64,000 nucleotides of DNA from Epiperipatus broadwayi (lineage: Eukaryota > Onychophora > Udeonychophora > Euonychophora > Peripatidae). The stretch covers positions 3,596,001 through 3,660,000 of the forward strand of contig JAQFVV010012420.1 in assembly GCA_028023455.1 (NCBI GenBank). Reading direction: 5' to 3'. A program made the position numbers and the translations under genes. Numbering within the stretch: the stretch's first letter is position 1; the number at the start of each line of letters is the position of its first letter. Shown here one piece after another: positions 12,060-24,199 of the stretch. The notes beneath the pieces are model-generated. The model did not search any database, was not told the DNA's origin, and saw only the letters and a program-made list of their open reading frames with translations.

Positions 12060-12795
12060 TTAAAATTAGAATTTTTTAAATAAATAATCTCTAAATATTT
12101 GCTTATAAACAAAACAAAAAATAAAATAGCATTTATTTTCTTATGACATATTTTGTCACTTCAGTTATCTCAAAAATATTAAAATTTTTTGAAATAAAAA
12201 TTCTACAAACAAAACAAAAGCAATTGCCCTTTTAATTTTTTTAAAGAAAGTAACCATCATAAGAAAAATCTTTTTTTTTTAAACTTGTAAATTGGAGATG
12301 TTAAATCAGCCTTTCTGAAGTAAAAAAAAAAAAAAACTCAAGAAACTTTAGTGTATTTATGAATTATAAGAATTTAAAGAGAGAGAAAAGATATAACTTG
12401 TTATTTTTATTTTCATAAAAATAACCTTGATCCAAATTTAAATTAAAAAAAAAACTATCCAGGGGAAATGTGCTGCTATTTCTAACAAGTTAAAAGATAG
12501 AGCATTTCACTACAGGAAAATAACCACTGCGATTAAGAAAGAAGACAGTCAATGAATGAATGAAGAGGACTGACTTCCAAGAAATTAGGACAAATTTATA
12601 ACATATCGAAATGACAAAGTAAACAAATCATGAAATTTTTCAAACAGAATTTTAAAATAGCATTCGATCTATATGTTCCAGATGCAATTAGAATACATTT
12701 TTATTTTTAAAAAATATATATCTTTTAAATAATAATTATTTAAATCTTAATATACATATGTAAAAAAATTTTTTTAATAATAAATTACTTTCTTT
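12060..12795. other. No gene seen; AT-rich DNA
   Basis: No coding signal or shared repeat was found between the dispersed repeat and the 3' end of the LINE that follows. Confidence 0.4.
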
Positions 12796-12798
12796 ATC

Positions 12799-12813
12799 TT
12801 CATCATCATCATC
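12799..12813 (-). repeat. 3' triplet tail of the RTE element
   Basis: A run of four to five GAT triplets (minus strand) lies directly after the ORF end. RTE elements usually end in a short tandem repeat rather than poly(A). Confidence 0.75.
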
Positions 12814-14755
12814 AAACATTATCAATCCACTGCAGGATGAAGGTCTCTCCAAGTTCAATCCATCTTCTCCAATCTTTAGCTTCTTTTCTCCACATCACCC
12901 CTGCATACTTTCTTATTTCATCCATCCATCTTACATGTGGTCTCTTTCTGGGTCTTTTAAAATCTCTTGGAATCCAGTTTAAAATTTCAATTGTCAATCT
13001 ACTATCATCTCTTCTAGCAATATACCCACCCCAACTCCACTTCAATCTTTTAATTTTTTCAATGAGGTCAGTAACACCTGTTTGTTCTCTTACCCATACA
13101 TTGCATTTTCTATCTCTTCTTGTTACTCTCCATACTTCTCTGAGTGGTCTGACATCTCTATATTGCTCTTCTATTAAGTGTCCAAGTCTCAGATCCATAA
13201 GTAAGAACTGGCAAAACACATTTGTTAAAAACCTTCCTTTTCAAACACATAGGCATATTTCCTTTTAGTATCAAGTTATTTCTACCAAAAGCACTCCAAC
13301 CAAGTTTAATTCTATGATTAATTTCCTCCATTATGTTTCCATCTGTATTAATAATCTGACCAAGGTATTTGTAACTGTTAACATCTTCTAATTCACCATA
13401 ATCAATCTTTATTTTCACATTTTGAGCAAATTGATTAAAATCCTTGTCAAAAGAGTGGAATGTGGTTATTATATGTTATATATTACAAATCGATTAAACA
13501 TTAATTTAGTCTTTTTAACATTTATCTTTAGTCCTACTTTCATCTGATAACTCCTGCAACATTTCCTGAAACTCTAAAGCATTATTTGCAAAAACAACTA
13601 CATCATCTGCAAAGTCTAAATGACTTAAATAATCTCCATTTACTTTCACTCCTTTAGTTTCCCATTTTAATCCACAAAATACTTCTTGCAACACTGCTGT
13701 AAAAAGTTTTGGAGATTTGGAGTCACCTTGTCTTACACCCTTCTCAATGTTGACTTTCCCAGTATCATTATGTAATCTAATTGTTGCTGTTGCATTTTTA
13801 TAAATATTCTTTAAAATATGACAATATCCTGGATCTATATCTTGATGATCCAATGCTTTAATCACTGAAGAAATGTTTATAAAATCAAATGCCTTTTCAT
13901 AATCTACAAATCCAAAACATAATGGTAATTCATATTCATTTGTCCTTTCTATAACTTTTCTCAATACCTGGATATGATCTACTGTACTAAAACCACTTTT
14001 AAATCCAGCTTGTTCTCTTGGTTGGTGGAAATCCAATGTTCTCTGTAGACGAGTTGTAATTATCTTAGTAAAAACTTTGTATAAAACTGATAAAAGGTTG
14101 ATAGGTCTATAATTTCTAATATCTTCTTTATCAGCTTTTTTAAATATTAATATTATTACGCATTCTTCCAATCATCTGGTACATCTTTATCATTTAGACA
14201 TTTGGTATATAACTTTGCTAAAAAAATCTCTATTTCTTCACCTGCTTCTTTTAATATATCAATTATAATTCCATCATTACCTGGAACCTTTTCTTTCTTC
14301 ATACATTTAATTGCATGTCTCACTTCATTTAAAATTCTGGGTAATTCGGAAGATGTAATAGATATAAGAGGTACTTGTTCTTTATTACTATATAATTCTT
14401 GATAAAAGTCTTCTACCCATTTCATGATATCATCTCTCTTTTTAGTAATAATTCCATCTTTTTTTTCTTATTGCAGATACAAATTTCCTACCAATATCAA
14501 AATGTTGTTTTACATTCTTGAGACTTTTACTCTCTTCTACAGCTTTTCTTGCTAGTTCACAGTTATACTTTCTTATATCATTTTCAATTCTTTTCTACAC
14601 CATTTTACAAAATTCGAGATATTCAGTCCTTTTTAATGCATCATTTTTGTATATCTTCATATTCCTTCTTTTCTTCATAAATTCTCTACTCTCAATAGAA
14701 ATTTTATTGGTCAATTGCTGCTTTTTTTCTACATTTATCTTACATTTTAATAAAT
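12799..14755 (-). pseudogene. 5'-truncated RTE-type non-LTR retrotransposon (RT domain), copy 1
   Basis: Four successive minus-strand open frames (14425-14156, 14171-13515, 13418-13158, 13219-12812) read as one reverse transcriptase broken by frameshifts. An upstream stretch to 14755 also aligns to copy 2. Visible RT motifs are NYRPINLL, QAGFKSGFSTVDHI, motif A as VDYEKAFD, motif B as GVRQGDSKSPKLF and motif C as FADD (about 13602-13613). After these come the conserved C-terminal blocks YLGQIINTDG, VLPVLTYGSETW, WGGYIARRDD and RPHVRWMDEIRKYAG. This order is characteristic of the RTE clade (C. elegans F52C9.6-like proteins). The apurinic endonuclease half is absent, as expected from 5' truncation. 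The 3' end closes almost at the stop codon with a GAT-triplet tail, another RTE hallmark. It is not functional. Confidence 0.9.
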
Positions 14756-14759
14756 CTTA

Positions 14760-15685
14760 ATGCATTTGAAATAAAACAATTATTCTCTTGCTTTGCTTCC
14801 GCCCTCCTCATTTATAAAATACTATGGTTTTTAAAAAACAAAATTTCTTTAAAATAAAGTTAAAATAATAGTGCAGTCACATCAGTTTATTATTACTATC
14901 TTCATTACACTTAAAATTCCAAATTAAATATATATTTTTTTAATTAAGTGTACACGTTCTCATTTATACTTGTGAATATGTAAAATGTATTTAAGTGAAA
15001 TATACAATTATAATAAGTCAAGATAAAAATTTATGTAATATCTAGCAATCTCGGATTATTTTACAATGTCAAAAATATTGATACATTGTTGAAATAAAAT
15101 ATACTTTTCCAATGGTATAAAAATCAGCTTTCCAAATGGATATTAGGTGTAGCTTATAAAGTATTGGAATTATATTATTCTAAGGTAAGAAATTATAATC
15201 CTTAATTTTAAGCTAAACAATTTATATATATATAAATGCAACTCGCTCACATATTTACATTATATATGTGTGTGTGGACATCCAGGTAATTATAGAATTA
15301 TTTGGATGCCCCAAAGATAAAGATCACCTTTAAAATCCATATACTTCATAAATTTGATAGTTTATTGATGGCCAATACACTCATGATACTTTATGGCCTA
15401 GAGCATTGATAATGATTAGCATTGATCTAATGATATCAGCATTTTTGTAGTATGTTTATTATTATAGATATTTTAGCACTTAAATATTTGTATGCAGATG
15501 AAATATTGATGATTGCTCTCTTTGGTCATTTTCGTATACTGTATACATATTTAATCGTTTTTCTATGCAGAGCAAACTATGATGTTGCATCATTCACACC
15601 TGATACATCCCTGCTCTGTAATCTTGCATTATATATTTTTAATTAAGCATTCGTAAATTCTGTTGTTCCATTTTATTATAGTTTA
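14760..15685. other. No gene seen; AT-rich DNA
   Basis: A few short open frames (for example 15452-15646, plus) have the composition expected of AT-rich noncoding DNA and no recognisable motif. Confidence 0.4.
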
Positions 15686-15689
15686 TTCA

Positions 15690-16360
15690 TCTCCAGTGTC
15701 CATATATATTAAAGCCACTATCCATTCTTGACTTCCTAATTTTATCTCAAACCATATATATTCCTCACTTTTTACAGTGCCTAAAATTTTTCTTGATATA
15801 CATCCTATACCATTATCATTCCTTTTTTTTTTCTTATTTATACCCAGCCAAAATAATTTTCACAATTGTAAGATTCTTTATTTTCTATTAAGTGTATTCC
15901 CACTGTCAACCTCTTCATTTTTAACTGCTTTTAATTCAAATTACTTCTCGCTCTACTGCTTTAAATATTTATATATTCAATTTTAATATGTTTTCTTATT
16001 TCTCTCTGTTCTTTTATATATTTTCTTTTGACTTTCTCTTCTATATTATATTTATATTTGATGTTTTATTTTAACTTTTACAATCCAGCATTTTATTTTC
16101 ATTATCTACAATCGTCTCACTTTTTTGTACTTTTTGTGAAAAGTTTTTTTTTTTTTACATTTATTTTCCCTTTAATATATTCATTACTAAACGAATAAGA
16201 TTTCTTATTTATTTTTGTGTAAACTCTACTATTAATCTCTTTTTAGAATTGCTGTATTTTAAAATCCTGTCTCAGCTATATAAGTTTCCTGAGCTATAAA
16301 ATCAAATTTCCTGATATTTCATTCACTCTTTTAATAAATGTATCTCATCTTTATTAAAAA
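15690..16360 (-). pseudogene. Decayed LINE endonuclease fragment, second LINE family
   Basis: On the minus strand, from about 16320 downward, a translation begins DIRKFDFIAQETYIAETGF, the usual start of an APE-type endonuclease in LINEs (DFIxLQETW... in relatives). Near 15700-15790 follow NGIGCISRKILG and FEIKLGSQEWIVALIYMDTG, matching the middle of such domains (I.GxxWxxxxxYxPTG). Stops and frameshifts interrupt the rest. It differs from the RTE copies in this window and so belongs to another clade. A palindromic retroposon is inserted just upstream of it. Confidence 0.5.
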
Positions 16361-16369
16361 AATATATAT

Positions 16370-16382
16370 ATTATTTTTACTA
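16370..16382 (+). repeat. 13-bp target duplication, left
   Basis: ATTATTTTTACTA occurs here and again at 16661-16673, exactly flanking the palindromic element. Confidence 0.8.
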
Positions 16383-16660
16383 AACATCACATGATCACCA
16401 TTTTTTATGCTTGTACAAAACTGTTATTAACACAGGCAAAACTCTCCATACAGTAGTGCCATTCAGTGCCAGCCAGAATAATCAATGGATGCAGTGCTCT
16501 CAGATCCAAGACTCCTCATTGATGAAGGCCACAAGTCAGAAACTAGTTTGGGGATATTGGATGAGTAGGCACTAGGTGGAGATTTTATGCACCAGGCATT
16601 CATTGATTACTCTGGCTGGCACTGAATGGCACTACTGTATGGAGAGTTTTGCCTGTGTTA
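16383..16660 (+). mobile_element. Palindromic retroposon, family P copy 1 (Penelope-like?)
   Basis: The two arms are reverse complements: 'acaggcaaaactctccatac' at about 16434 pairs with 'gtatggagagttttgcctgt' at about 16638. Between them lies the block TTGATGAAGGCC-ACAAGTCAGAAACTAGT. The element is bounded by perfect 13-bp duplications. Its left terminus AACATCACATGATCACC is shared with the other copies, while its right arm stops about 40 bases short. Long target duplications, one fixed end and one truncated end indicate target-primed reverse transcription. Inverted terminal repeats with a hammerhead-like core are known from Penelope-like elements. No protein is encoded, so it would be non-autonomous. 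Confidence 0.75.
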
Positions 16661-16673
16661 ATTATTTTTACTA
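16661..16673 (+). repeat. 13-bp target duplication, right
   Basis: This is an identical copy of 16370-16382. Confidence 0.8.
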
Positions 16674-16679
16674 CATAAT

Positions 16680-17310
16680 TTTCCCAATCTACCATTTACA
16701 GAAGAAGTCCTTTTTAACATATATTTGTTAGTAAATCTTGGTAATAATCCAACTATGTCTATTTTCCCTTTAACAGTTTCAAAATGTCAAATTTTTATAT
16801 TTTTTTGATTATTTTTTCTGGTAGATCATGTATATTCTTATCCCAGTCAGGCATGCTTATACTTATCGGTTTGTGTTGATTTTAGAAATAATATCACATT
16901 CTCTAATTAACAAGTTCCCTAAAGAAGAGGGTTTCACACTTTACATTTTCCATTTTTTTCTTTAACATTTACATTAACATTCTCCCTAAATGTTTTTGAA
17001 TTTCAGTATACATTTACTCTTTAAAATGTTTATTCATTATTTATTTGTTACGGTTCCACTTCAGATTTTAAAGATTTAAATTTTAATTCAATTTAGTTAC
17101 ATCTTTTTAAATTTATTTTTGGTTTCACTGTCTCCATCATACTCCTATTTTCCCAGCTATATTTTTTGCAAATATATCAAATATAATTGTCATTCTTGCA
17201 TAATGATAACAATTTTTAAATCATCCTTCATATTTTCTAAATTTGAAACTACTTTTTCATCTCTTTTAATCACATTAGCTTTGTATTTCCAAACTCAAAT
17301 GCTTTAATAT
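16680..17310 (-). pseudogene. Probable 5' continuation of the second LINE fragment
   Basis: This is the sequence interrupted by the palindromic insertion. Minus-strand frames give only short lysine- and asparagine-rich runs, with no diagnostic domain. Its assignment to the LINE rests on position alone. Confidence 0.2.
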
Positions 17311-17319
17311 CATTTCTAA

Positions 17320-17890
17320 TTATAATAATACATTTAAATGGAATCATTTAACTGTTCCAAATTAGCCATATTTTATATTCTCAAATGTTTTACTAATTAT
17401 TATTTCAATATATAAACTATAGTGAGTAAAATTAATGTTTATTTTAGCTTTTAGCAGAGTTAGAGTTTATAGGAAAGGGGAAAAGATTTATTGTTGCAAT
17501 CCAAAAAAGCTCTGGAATCAAAGATATCAGATTATTAATAAGCTATTTGTAGTAAATAAATCAATAAATGATTATTTGAACTAAGAATATAATGAATTAT
17601 CTCTTTCTATGGTTTACATAAATGTTAGTATTTTCTTATATTTGGCATCCATAAATAATCATTATTTCCAAATCACAATGATGAGATAATTTGTGTTATT
17701 ACTGGGTTTTTTTATAACAAAAATAAGCTTTTTACTAGTTTGTTCACTATATGCTATAAATACAGTTTTAAATGTAATAAAATACTTTAACTCTATTTGT
17801 CATATATGAAGAATTTGCTTAAACATTATTTAACACCAACGTGTTGAGATGCATTATATTATTTTAAATATTTAAATCATTTAGTATAAT
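17320..17890. other. No gene seen; AT-rich DNA
   Basis: There is no coding signal and no similarity to other parts of the window. Confidence 0.4.
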
Positions 17891-19541
17891 TGTCCCAGCT
17901 AAATATATCGTACCGATCCTACTATTTGGATAAAGAGGTCACCAAAATTAAACACAAATTATAATGGTCCTATGGATTTGAAAAGTTAATGCTTAATTAT
18001 AAGAAATAATTTTTGAGATTTAACACTTAAATCCAAATAACAGATGAAGCAAAGTAGGAGGAAAAATATAATTGAATTTAATTGTAAATTATACTAATGG
18101 TCAGACTTAGCTATATTTCTACAAATATAGACTATAGTCACCTTTCCAAACCATTAAATCACTCTTAATTAACTGGAGGGAAATTAGATCCTCTATGGAT
18201 TAAGAATTTATGTTAGGTTTAAACCAGAATACCATCCAATACTGCGAAATCCATGGGAAGATATTTTTCACCATCAGTATTATTAAACAATACCATGATT
18301 AATTTAATAGAATGTGAACTTTTATCTTTAAAGCAATTACAGAATTAATTTATTATATTTAAATGATCAGAATTCATGAGAAGAGAGACAGGAGGCTACA
18401 TTAATAAAACAACAACAACAAAAAAAAATTTATTATGCAATAATATTCATTGACTAAATTACCCTATATTATTTCAATAAACTTTATATTATACATTAAG
18501 ACATATATAAAATATTAAGACATTATTGCATTAGGTTATAAAATATAAATAAATACACAAATATTACCATCCTTCAGATGATCACATTTAAAAAATTAAA
18601 AGTTTTATCCAAGTCTTCAGTTTGAAATATCTTTTTTGTTAAGCTTAATATTTTTCTTTATTTGTATGTTTTTATGTTATGTAGTCTATTTCCACATTTA
18701 AGACACCATAAATCCATCCTTGAAAATTTAGAAACATTAAGTTTTCAACTTCTTTAACTGCTTTATATTTTAAATTATTTAGATCATATTTTTTCACCTC
18801 TCTAAAGACATAAATATTTCATGAGAGGATTTTTGTTTAACATTATGTGCAAGCATAATTGTTTAATTTAGATTAAATACAACTCAGAAATGTCAGTTCA
18901 AGTTTGATCACATATCAGGATTTGAACAGATAATCAATCCAAACTACATCAGTCACACACAGTTTGAATTTAGCCACCATGTGTCATTGTGATCATTTTA
19001 TATTTATTTTTGTTCATAACTTGGCTGCTAAAAAGACAAAAGTTTTTACAAGCAGTTAATGACGAATGTTAAAACCAAAAGACAGACTCGAGATATTGGG
19101 AAGAGTGTGAGCTTTTAATAAAAATTTTAATTACATTTTTAATTTAAACTATACATCATTTAAAACAAAAAATAAATCTTTTTTTATTACCTTTGTAATA
19201 ATTTTTTTAAGTTAATTTTATTAATTACAATAACAAAATATTTGTTGCGATACAAATTTTTTTTTTATAAACTTGAAAATTTAACAAAATAAAACTTGAA
19301 TCAAATCACATTTTATTTTCAAACTTTGAATAATTGAATGTTAAACTGAACTCTGAAAGAATGCTAAATTTAGAGACAATATAAGCAGATTTCAAATCAG
19401 TGAACTTAAATCTTTTTCTATTTTTAAAACTTACCTGTCTATTCTTATTTTATTATCATTATTATTAAAACTTTTACACAAAAGTTAATTCGCATTTAAC
19501 CACTTACGGTCAGTTATGTATCTTGCTTTGCAACTAATACA
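17891..19541 (-). repeat. Left long terminal repeat (3' LTR of a minus-strand element)
   Basis: This about 1.65-kb segment is repeated in the same orientation at 22274-23827 with many small indels and substitutions throughout. Shared landmarks include 'ataaagaggtcaccaaaa', 'cacttaaatccaaataacag', 'tttcatgagag', 'acaagcagttaatga' and 'tatcttgctttgcaactaat'. Read on the minus strand, both copies begin TGTATTAG and end in CA, the expected LTR termini. Their divergence indicates an old insertion. Confidence 0.7.
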
Positions 19542-20119
19542 TTGCTCTCCTTTCGGGTTAGAAATAAAATAAGTCAATTCAGACTTCTGACATGGAATGA
19601 TTTTATTTTACACTAAACATTAACATTTTTTTTAAACACGTACCCTTGACACTGAACTAGAGATCAAAATAGTAGATGTATCTGATTCAAAATCATTTTT
19701 CAATACTAGAGTAAACTGACTAATTGTTAACTAAACCCTATTTTAATTTCTCGAAGATATTGCAACTACATCGTGAGTCAAATTGTGCAATATACAGTTG
19801 CTAACTAGAGGCTCTTGGTTTGGACAGCTTTTTGCAAATGTCAGAAAAACTACTGAACATCCAATTTTAATTTACAATTCATAATTAATTATTTATCATT
19901 TCACTGAGAATTCCTTTCTACCAGTTACTAGTGCTTCACCATGCCTGTATTTCACCCAACTCCTCTAGAAATAAGGTTTAATCATATAAATATTTTCAAT
20001 CCATAACCAGCATGCATACTATAAACTTTATGTCCTATACTTTTATCTTTCCTATCATCTATTCATTATCATTGATTAACATACCTTTATTAGTCAGTAC
20101 ACAGGCATTATAATTGCAT

Positions 20120-20290
20120 TGGTGAATTATAGTAAACAGGCCATCATAAATTTCCTGAAATGTTTTTTATAGACTTGTTTTTAGGGTAATTTACAGAATT
20201 GACCCAAATCATAACTTTATCACCTAACTGAAAAGTCTGGGTAGAGGTCTTCTGCTTATTTTTCTTAAAAGTCCTCATTTCATTAATCTA
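20120..20290 (-). pseudogene. Possible integrase C-terminal fragment
   Basis: The minus-strand translation includes TSTQTFQLGDKVMIWVNS, followed after a run of lysines by a possible SGPF after a frameshift. LTR-element integrases commonly end in a small barrel with FxxGDKVxxx...GPF. The match is short and broken, so this is tentative. Its position next to the 3' repeat supports it. Confidence 0.35.
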
Positions 20291-20929
20291 CATATTGCTT
20301 CAATCAGGTCCTACAAAACTATGTATCATATGATCAGCACAGAACACTTGTCTAGAAGAGAAGTCCATAGAGTGGGCATTTTCAAATCATCATCTCTTTA
20401 TACAGAATAATAATAAAACAATAAATAAAGAGATCATATTCTGCAAATATTAATTTCTTTTCTGTGGATATAATAAACTCATGTAAGTCAATAATGTTAA
20501 TAATTTCCCTACAATTCTTAATGTCACAAGTTATCTGATAAAACATTTAACTCTTACTTTCAATTACAGTTTTTGTGGTAAGAGATCCCCTTTTGATTAT
20601 GTATTACAATCTTTTCCATAATCAGTCTGTTTAATATTTGGAATGTAAATACTCAATATTATGCTCTTTACTAGATATCATACTCTTCCATGTCTTGAAC
20701 ATATTTAGATATCCAATATAAACACAGCAAATATATGTGTAATATATAATTAAAGTTTTAGAAGTATCTTAACTATAGACATTTTTACATGAAAATGGTG
20801 GTTCTTTTTGTCTCAAAATTATTATTTGTCTCATGTTTTAACAATTATAATTAAGGTAGAACATATGATTTTTTTTTTAAAAAAAATGTTTCTATAAAAT
20901 TATATTTTTATTTTCCCTTCATACATGAA

Positions 20930-21870
20930 CTCATTAATCAGATCCTGGGTCTGAGAAGATAAAGCTATCCAAATTTGTATTGATTTTATACTGTGGTTAA
21001 GGTTTCTCTCCATGTATTTTTTAATTACTCTCAACATTTTCAAATGGAATAGCAAGAAAATTTCTCTATTTATGCTACCATCTATTGCATGGTTCCCATT
21101 ACTACTAATTTTTTATTGGAGTGGATATTTATTTTGTTTTCTAGAGGCTCTTATTTCCCCTTTTTCTTTACCATTATAGCTTGATCCTTTTTATCTTGAA
21201 TTTTTAATTTTTTCATTCCTTCTATATAATCATAAATTTCTCTAAATTTTCCATTTCTTTGGAAATAATTTCATTTTCCAATTATACTCATTTATGATTT
21301 GTTGACTATCTTTAGCCTTTACTTCCTCACTTTGTTGTAACTGATTAACATTTGGAAGCTTCATATCTAAGCTTTGCTGCTCTTTTACATACTTTATTTT
21401 TACTACATCATCAGCATTCTATTTCAAACTTTTCAAGAAGTCATTATGTCTAAATAATCTTGTTCTAACACTATGATTTTCTGTTTTTACCTCTTCTATT
21501 ACCTCATGTAACAATTATATTTTACTTTCCTGCTCAATTTTATTTTGATTTTCTAGTTCTACTATTTCTTTTTTATGACTATCAAATATTCTATTAAATA
21601 TAGCTCATCTCTTTATTTTGATTTTATATTCTTTCTAATATTTCACTTTGTTTTCACGTTTTATGGCCACCTCTGTGTTTTGATTTTCAAGTTTTTCTAC
21701 TATCTAGCTTATTATTGCCATAAAGTCATTTCTTTTTAAAACTTCTACTCTAGCTTTATTTTGTTTCTCACTGAAACATTTTCTGTCTTTTTTTTTTTTT
21801 TTTGGAGTCTGCATTTCTGCTCTCAATCTAGTAAGCATCTAATTAATCATAATATTTATCTATAGTATTT
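20930..21870 (-). pseudogene. Coiled-coil gag-like (or LINE ORF1-like) relic
   Basis: On the minus strand from about 21850 the translation starts MLTRLRAEMQTPKKKKK. It continues with long Glu/Lys/Asn-rich stretches such as VEKLENQNTEVAIKREN and HEVIEEVKTENHSVRTRL, interrupted by isolated stops. This is much less random than the flanking DNA and has the heptad-rich look of structural proteins of retrotransposons. No zinc knuckle is visible. A LINE ORF1 nested here is an alternative. Confidence 0.4.
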
Positions 21871-22273
21871 ACTTTTTTAATAGTACTATTTTAAAATTAT
21901 TTCTTCTTAATTTTTTATTCAATAAATTGGTGTGATCTTTCACCCCAAAATCCTATTTAGTATTTTTTGTCTGATTATTTTATTACTTGCCATTTCACTA
22001 ATTTGCCCAACTTATACTCACATTTAATTTATATTATTTGCTTATATTTTCTCTTAATATCAAAATTCAATAACTATTATAAAATTCAGTCAGTTATTAT
22101 ATTAATTGTTAGCCTCTTCTCTATTCCCACATTCTCACCAAATTATTACTCTATTTATATTTTAATTATTATTTTATATAAAATAACCAGGGTCACATTA
22201 GATGCCAATTTATAACTGACTTAACTCAGGTCTAGAGAATGGTAAATAAATGTATTCAAGCCCTACATTTTAA

Positions 22274-23827
22274 TGCACTGATTTATATCATTCCTATTAT
22301 TTTGATAAAGAGGTCACCAAAATACAAACTAATAATTCTATGGATATGGACAGTTAATGCTTAATAAAAGAACTTTTGCGATTTCACACTTAAATCCAAA
22401 TAACAGATGAAAGAAGATATGAGGAAAAATATAATTTAATTTAATCATAAATTATACTAATGGTCAGAGCTAGCTATGGTTATCTTTCCAGATCATTAAA
22501 TTACTTCTAATTAACTGAAGAGAAATTACATTCAAGAATTTATCTTAGATTTAAACCAGAGTGCCACCAAATACGGGGAAGTCTATGGGAGATATTCTAC
22601 ACCATCACTATTATTAAACAATACCACCACAACTAATTTAATAGAATATGAACTCTTACCTTTAAAGCTATTACAAAATTAATTTATTATATTTAACTGG
22701 TCAAAATTTATGAGAAAAGACAGGAAACTAGCTTAATAAATAGCAAAAAAAATTATTATATAATAACATTTATTGATTAAATTAGCCTATATTATTTCAA
22801 TAAACAATATTATACATTAAGACATATATAAAATATTAAGACATTATTTTAGGTTATAAAATCTAAATAAATACATAAATATACCACCCTTCTGGTCATC
22901 ACACTTAAAACAAAAATTTTATCAAAATCTCCAGTTTAAAATTCATTTTTTGTTGTTTAACATTTTTTATTTGTTTTTATGTTATGGAGTTTATTCTGGT
23001 ATATAAGATACTATAAATCTATTCTTGAAAATTTAGTAACATTAAGTTTTTAACTTCTTTATCTGCTTTATATTTGAAATTATTTAGATCATATTTTTTC
23101 ACCTCTCTAAATTCATAAATATTTCATGAGAGAATTTTTGTTTAACATTATGTGCAAGCATAATTTTTTAATTTATATTAAATACAACTCAGAAATGGCA
23201 TTTCAAGTTTGATCACATATCAGGATTTGAACAGATAATCCAAACTATATCCTATTCAGGATAAACAGTCACAATGATTTTAGTCACATTATATCACCAT
23301 GATCATAACTTGGCTGCTAAAAAAACAATAAAAAAGCTTTTACAAGCAGTTAATGATGAGTGATAAAGCCAAAAGTCAAACTCAAGATGCTGGAAAGAGC
23401 ATGAGCTTTTAATAAAAATTTTAATTACACTTTATCATTTAAAACAAAAAATAATACTTATTTTATTACCTTTGTAATAATTTTTTTTTTTAGTTAATTT
23501 TATTAATTACAATAACAAAATATTTGTTACAATACAAAAGTCTTTTTTATAAACTTGACATTTTAATAAAATAAAACTTGCATTTTTAAAAAAAAAAAAA
23601 AATCAGATTTTATTTTCAAACTTTGAATAATTGAATTTTAAACTTTGAACTCTGAATGTTAAATTTAGAGACAATACAAATTTCAAATCATTGAACTAAA
23701 AGAATTTTTTTTCTTTTTTTAACTTACTTGTCTATTTTTTATTATAATTATTAAGACTTACACCAAAAGTAAGCAGCATTTAACCATTCTTAAGGTCAAT
23801 TATGTATCTTGCTTTGCAACTAATACA
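22274..23827 (-). repeat. Right long terminal repeat (5' LTR of a minus-strand element)
   Basis: This is the second copy of the 17891-19541 repeat, slightly shorter because of internal deletions. It begins TGCACTG and ends AATACA on the plus strand, so TG...CA termini hold on both strands. Confidence 0.7.
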
Positions 23828-23931
23828 ATATATAATCATTGTATATATATATTATGACTAGAATGGAGTCGAAATGCTATATGCAAAAAAAATATATACA
23901 AATATCTTAAGCCATTATAGCATCACATGAT

Positions 23932-24012
23932 CACCATTTCTTTTGCTTAGACAATCTGTTAACACCCATAGTATTATTAGGTGACAATATTGTATGGAGA
24001 AAGTTCCCACTG
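23932..24012 (+). repeat. Family P fragment (fixed terminus only)
   Basis: 'catcacatgatcaccatttc' followed by 'ttgctta' and 'tgttaacacc' matches the fixed end of the palindromic retroposons. The rest of the element is missing or too diverged. Confidence 0.6.
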
Positions 24013-24199
24013 TAGCAAAATAGTTTAAGGTAGTTGAATCAGCAAAGCTTGTGAAATAAATAGAATTAAAATATTGATGCTATTGTGTCATTATTTTAAA
24101 ATGAGTTAAAGGAAAATGAAATAAAGAAAAAAATAATTTAAGTAAATATACGTTGTTCATAGTCACTATACAAATCATAAGAATTTTTTTTTTTGGAGA

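Larger units (their letters stand above)
19542..22273 (-). mobile_element. Internal region of a decayed LTR retrotransposon
   Basis: About 2.7 kb lies between the two direct repeats. On the minus strand a lysine- and glutamate-rich, coiled-coil-like sequence lies next to the 5' repeat, and an integrase-tail-like sequence lies next to the 3' repeat. This is the order gag ... integrase expected of an LTR element. Protease, reverse transcriptase and RNase H are not recognisable, so most of pol appears deleted. I did not find a convincing primer-binding site or a perfect target duplication. Confidence 0.5.

Noticed and set aside
12837-13268. 143-codon plus-strand open frame
   Set aside because: It is the antisense shadow of the RTE reverse transcriptase C-terminus, whose minus-strand reading has conserved motifs.
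22180-22215. tRNA primer-binding site of the LTR element ('tggcatctaatgtgacc' on the minus strand)
   Set aside because: It lies about 60-70 bases from the inferred LTR end rather than directly adjacent, and the match is only by assumed C-to-T decay.
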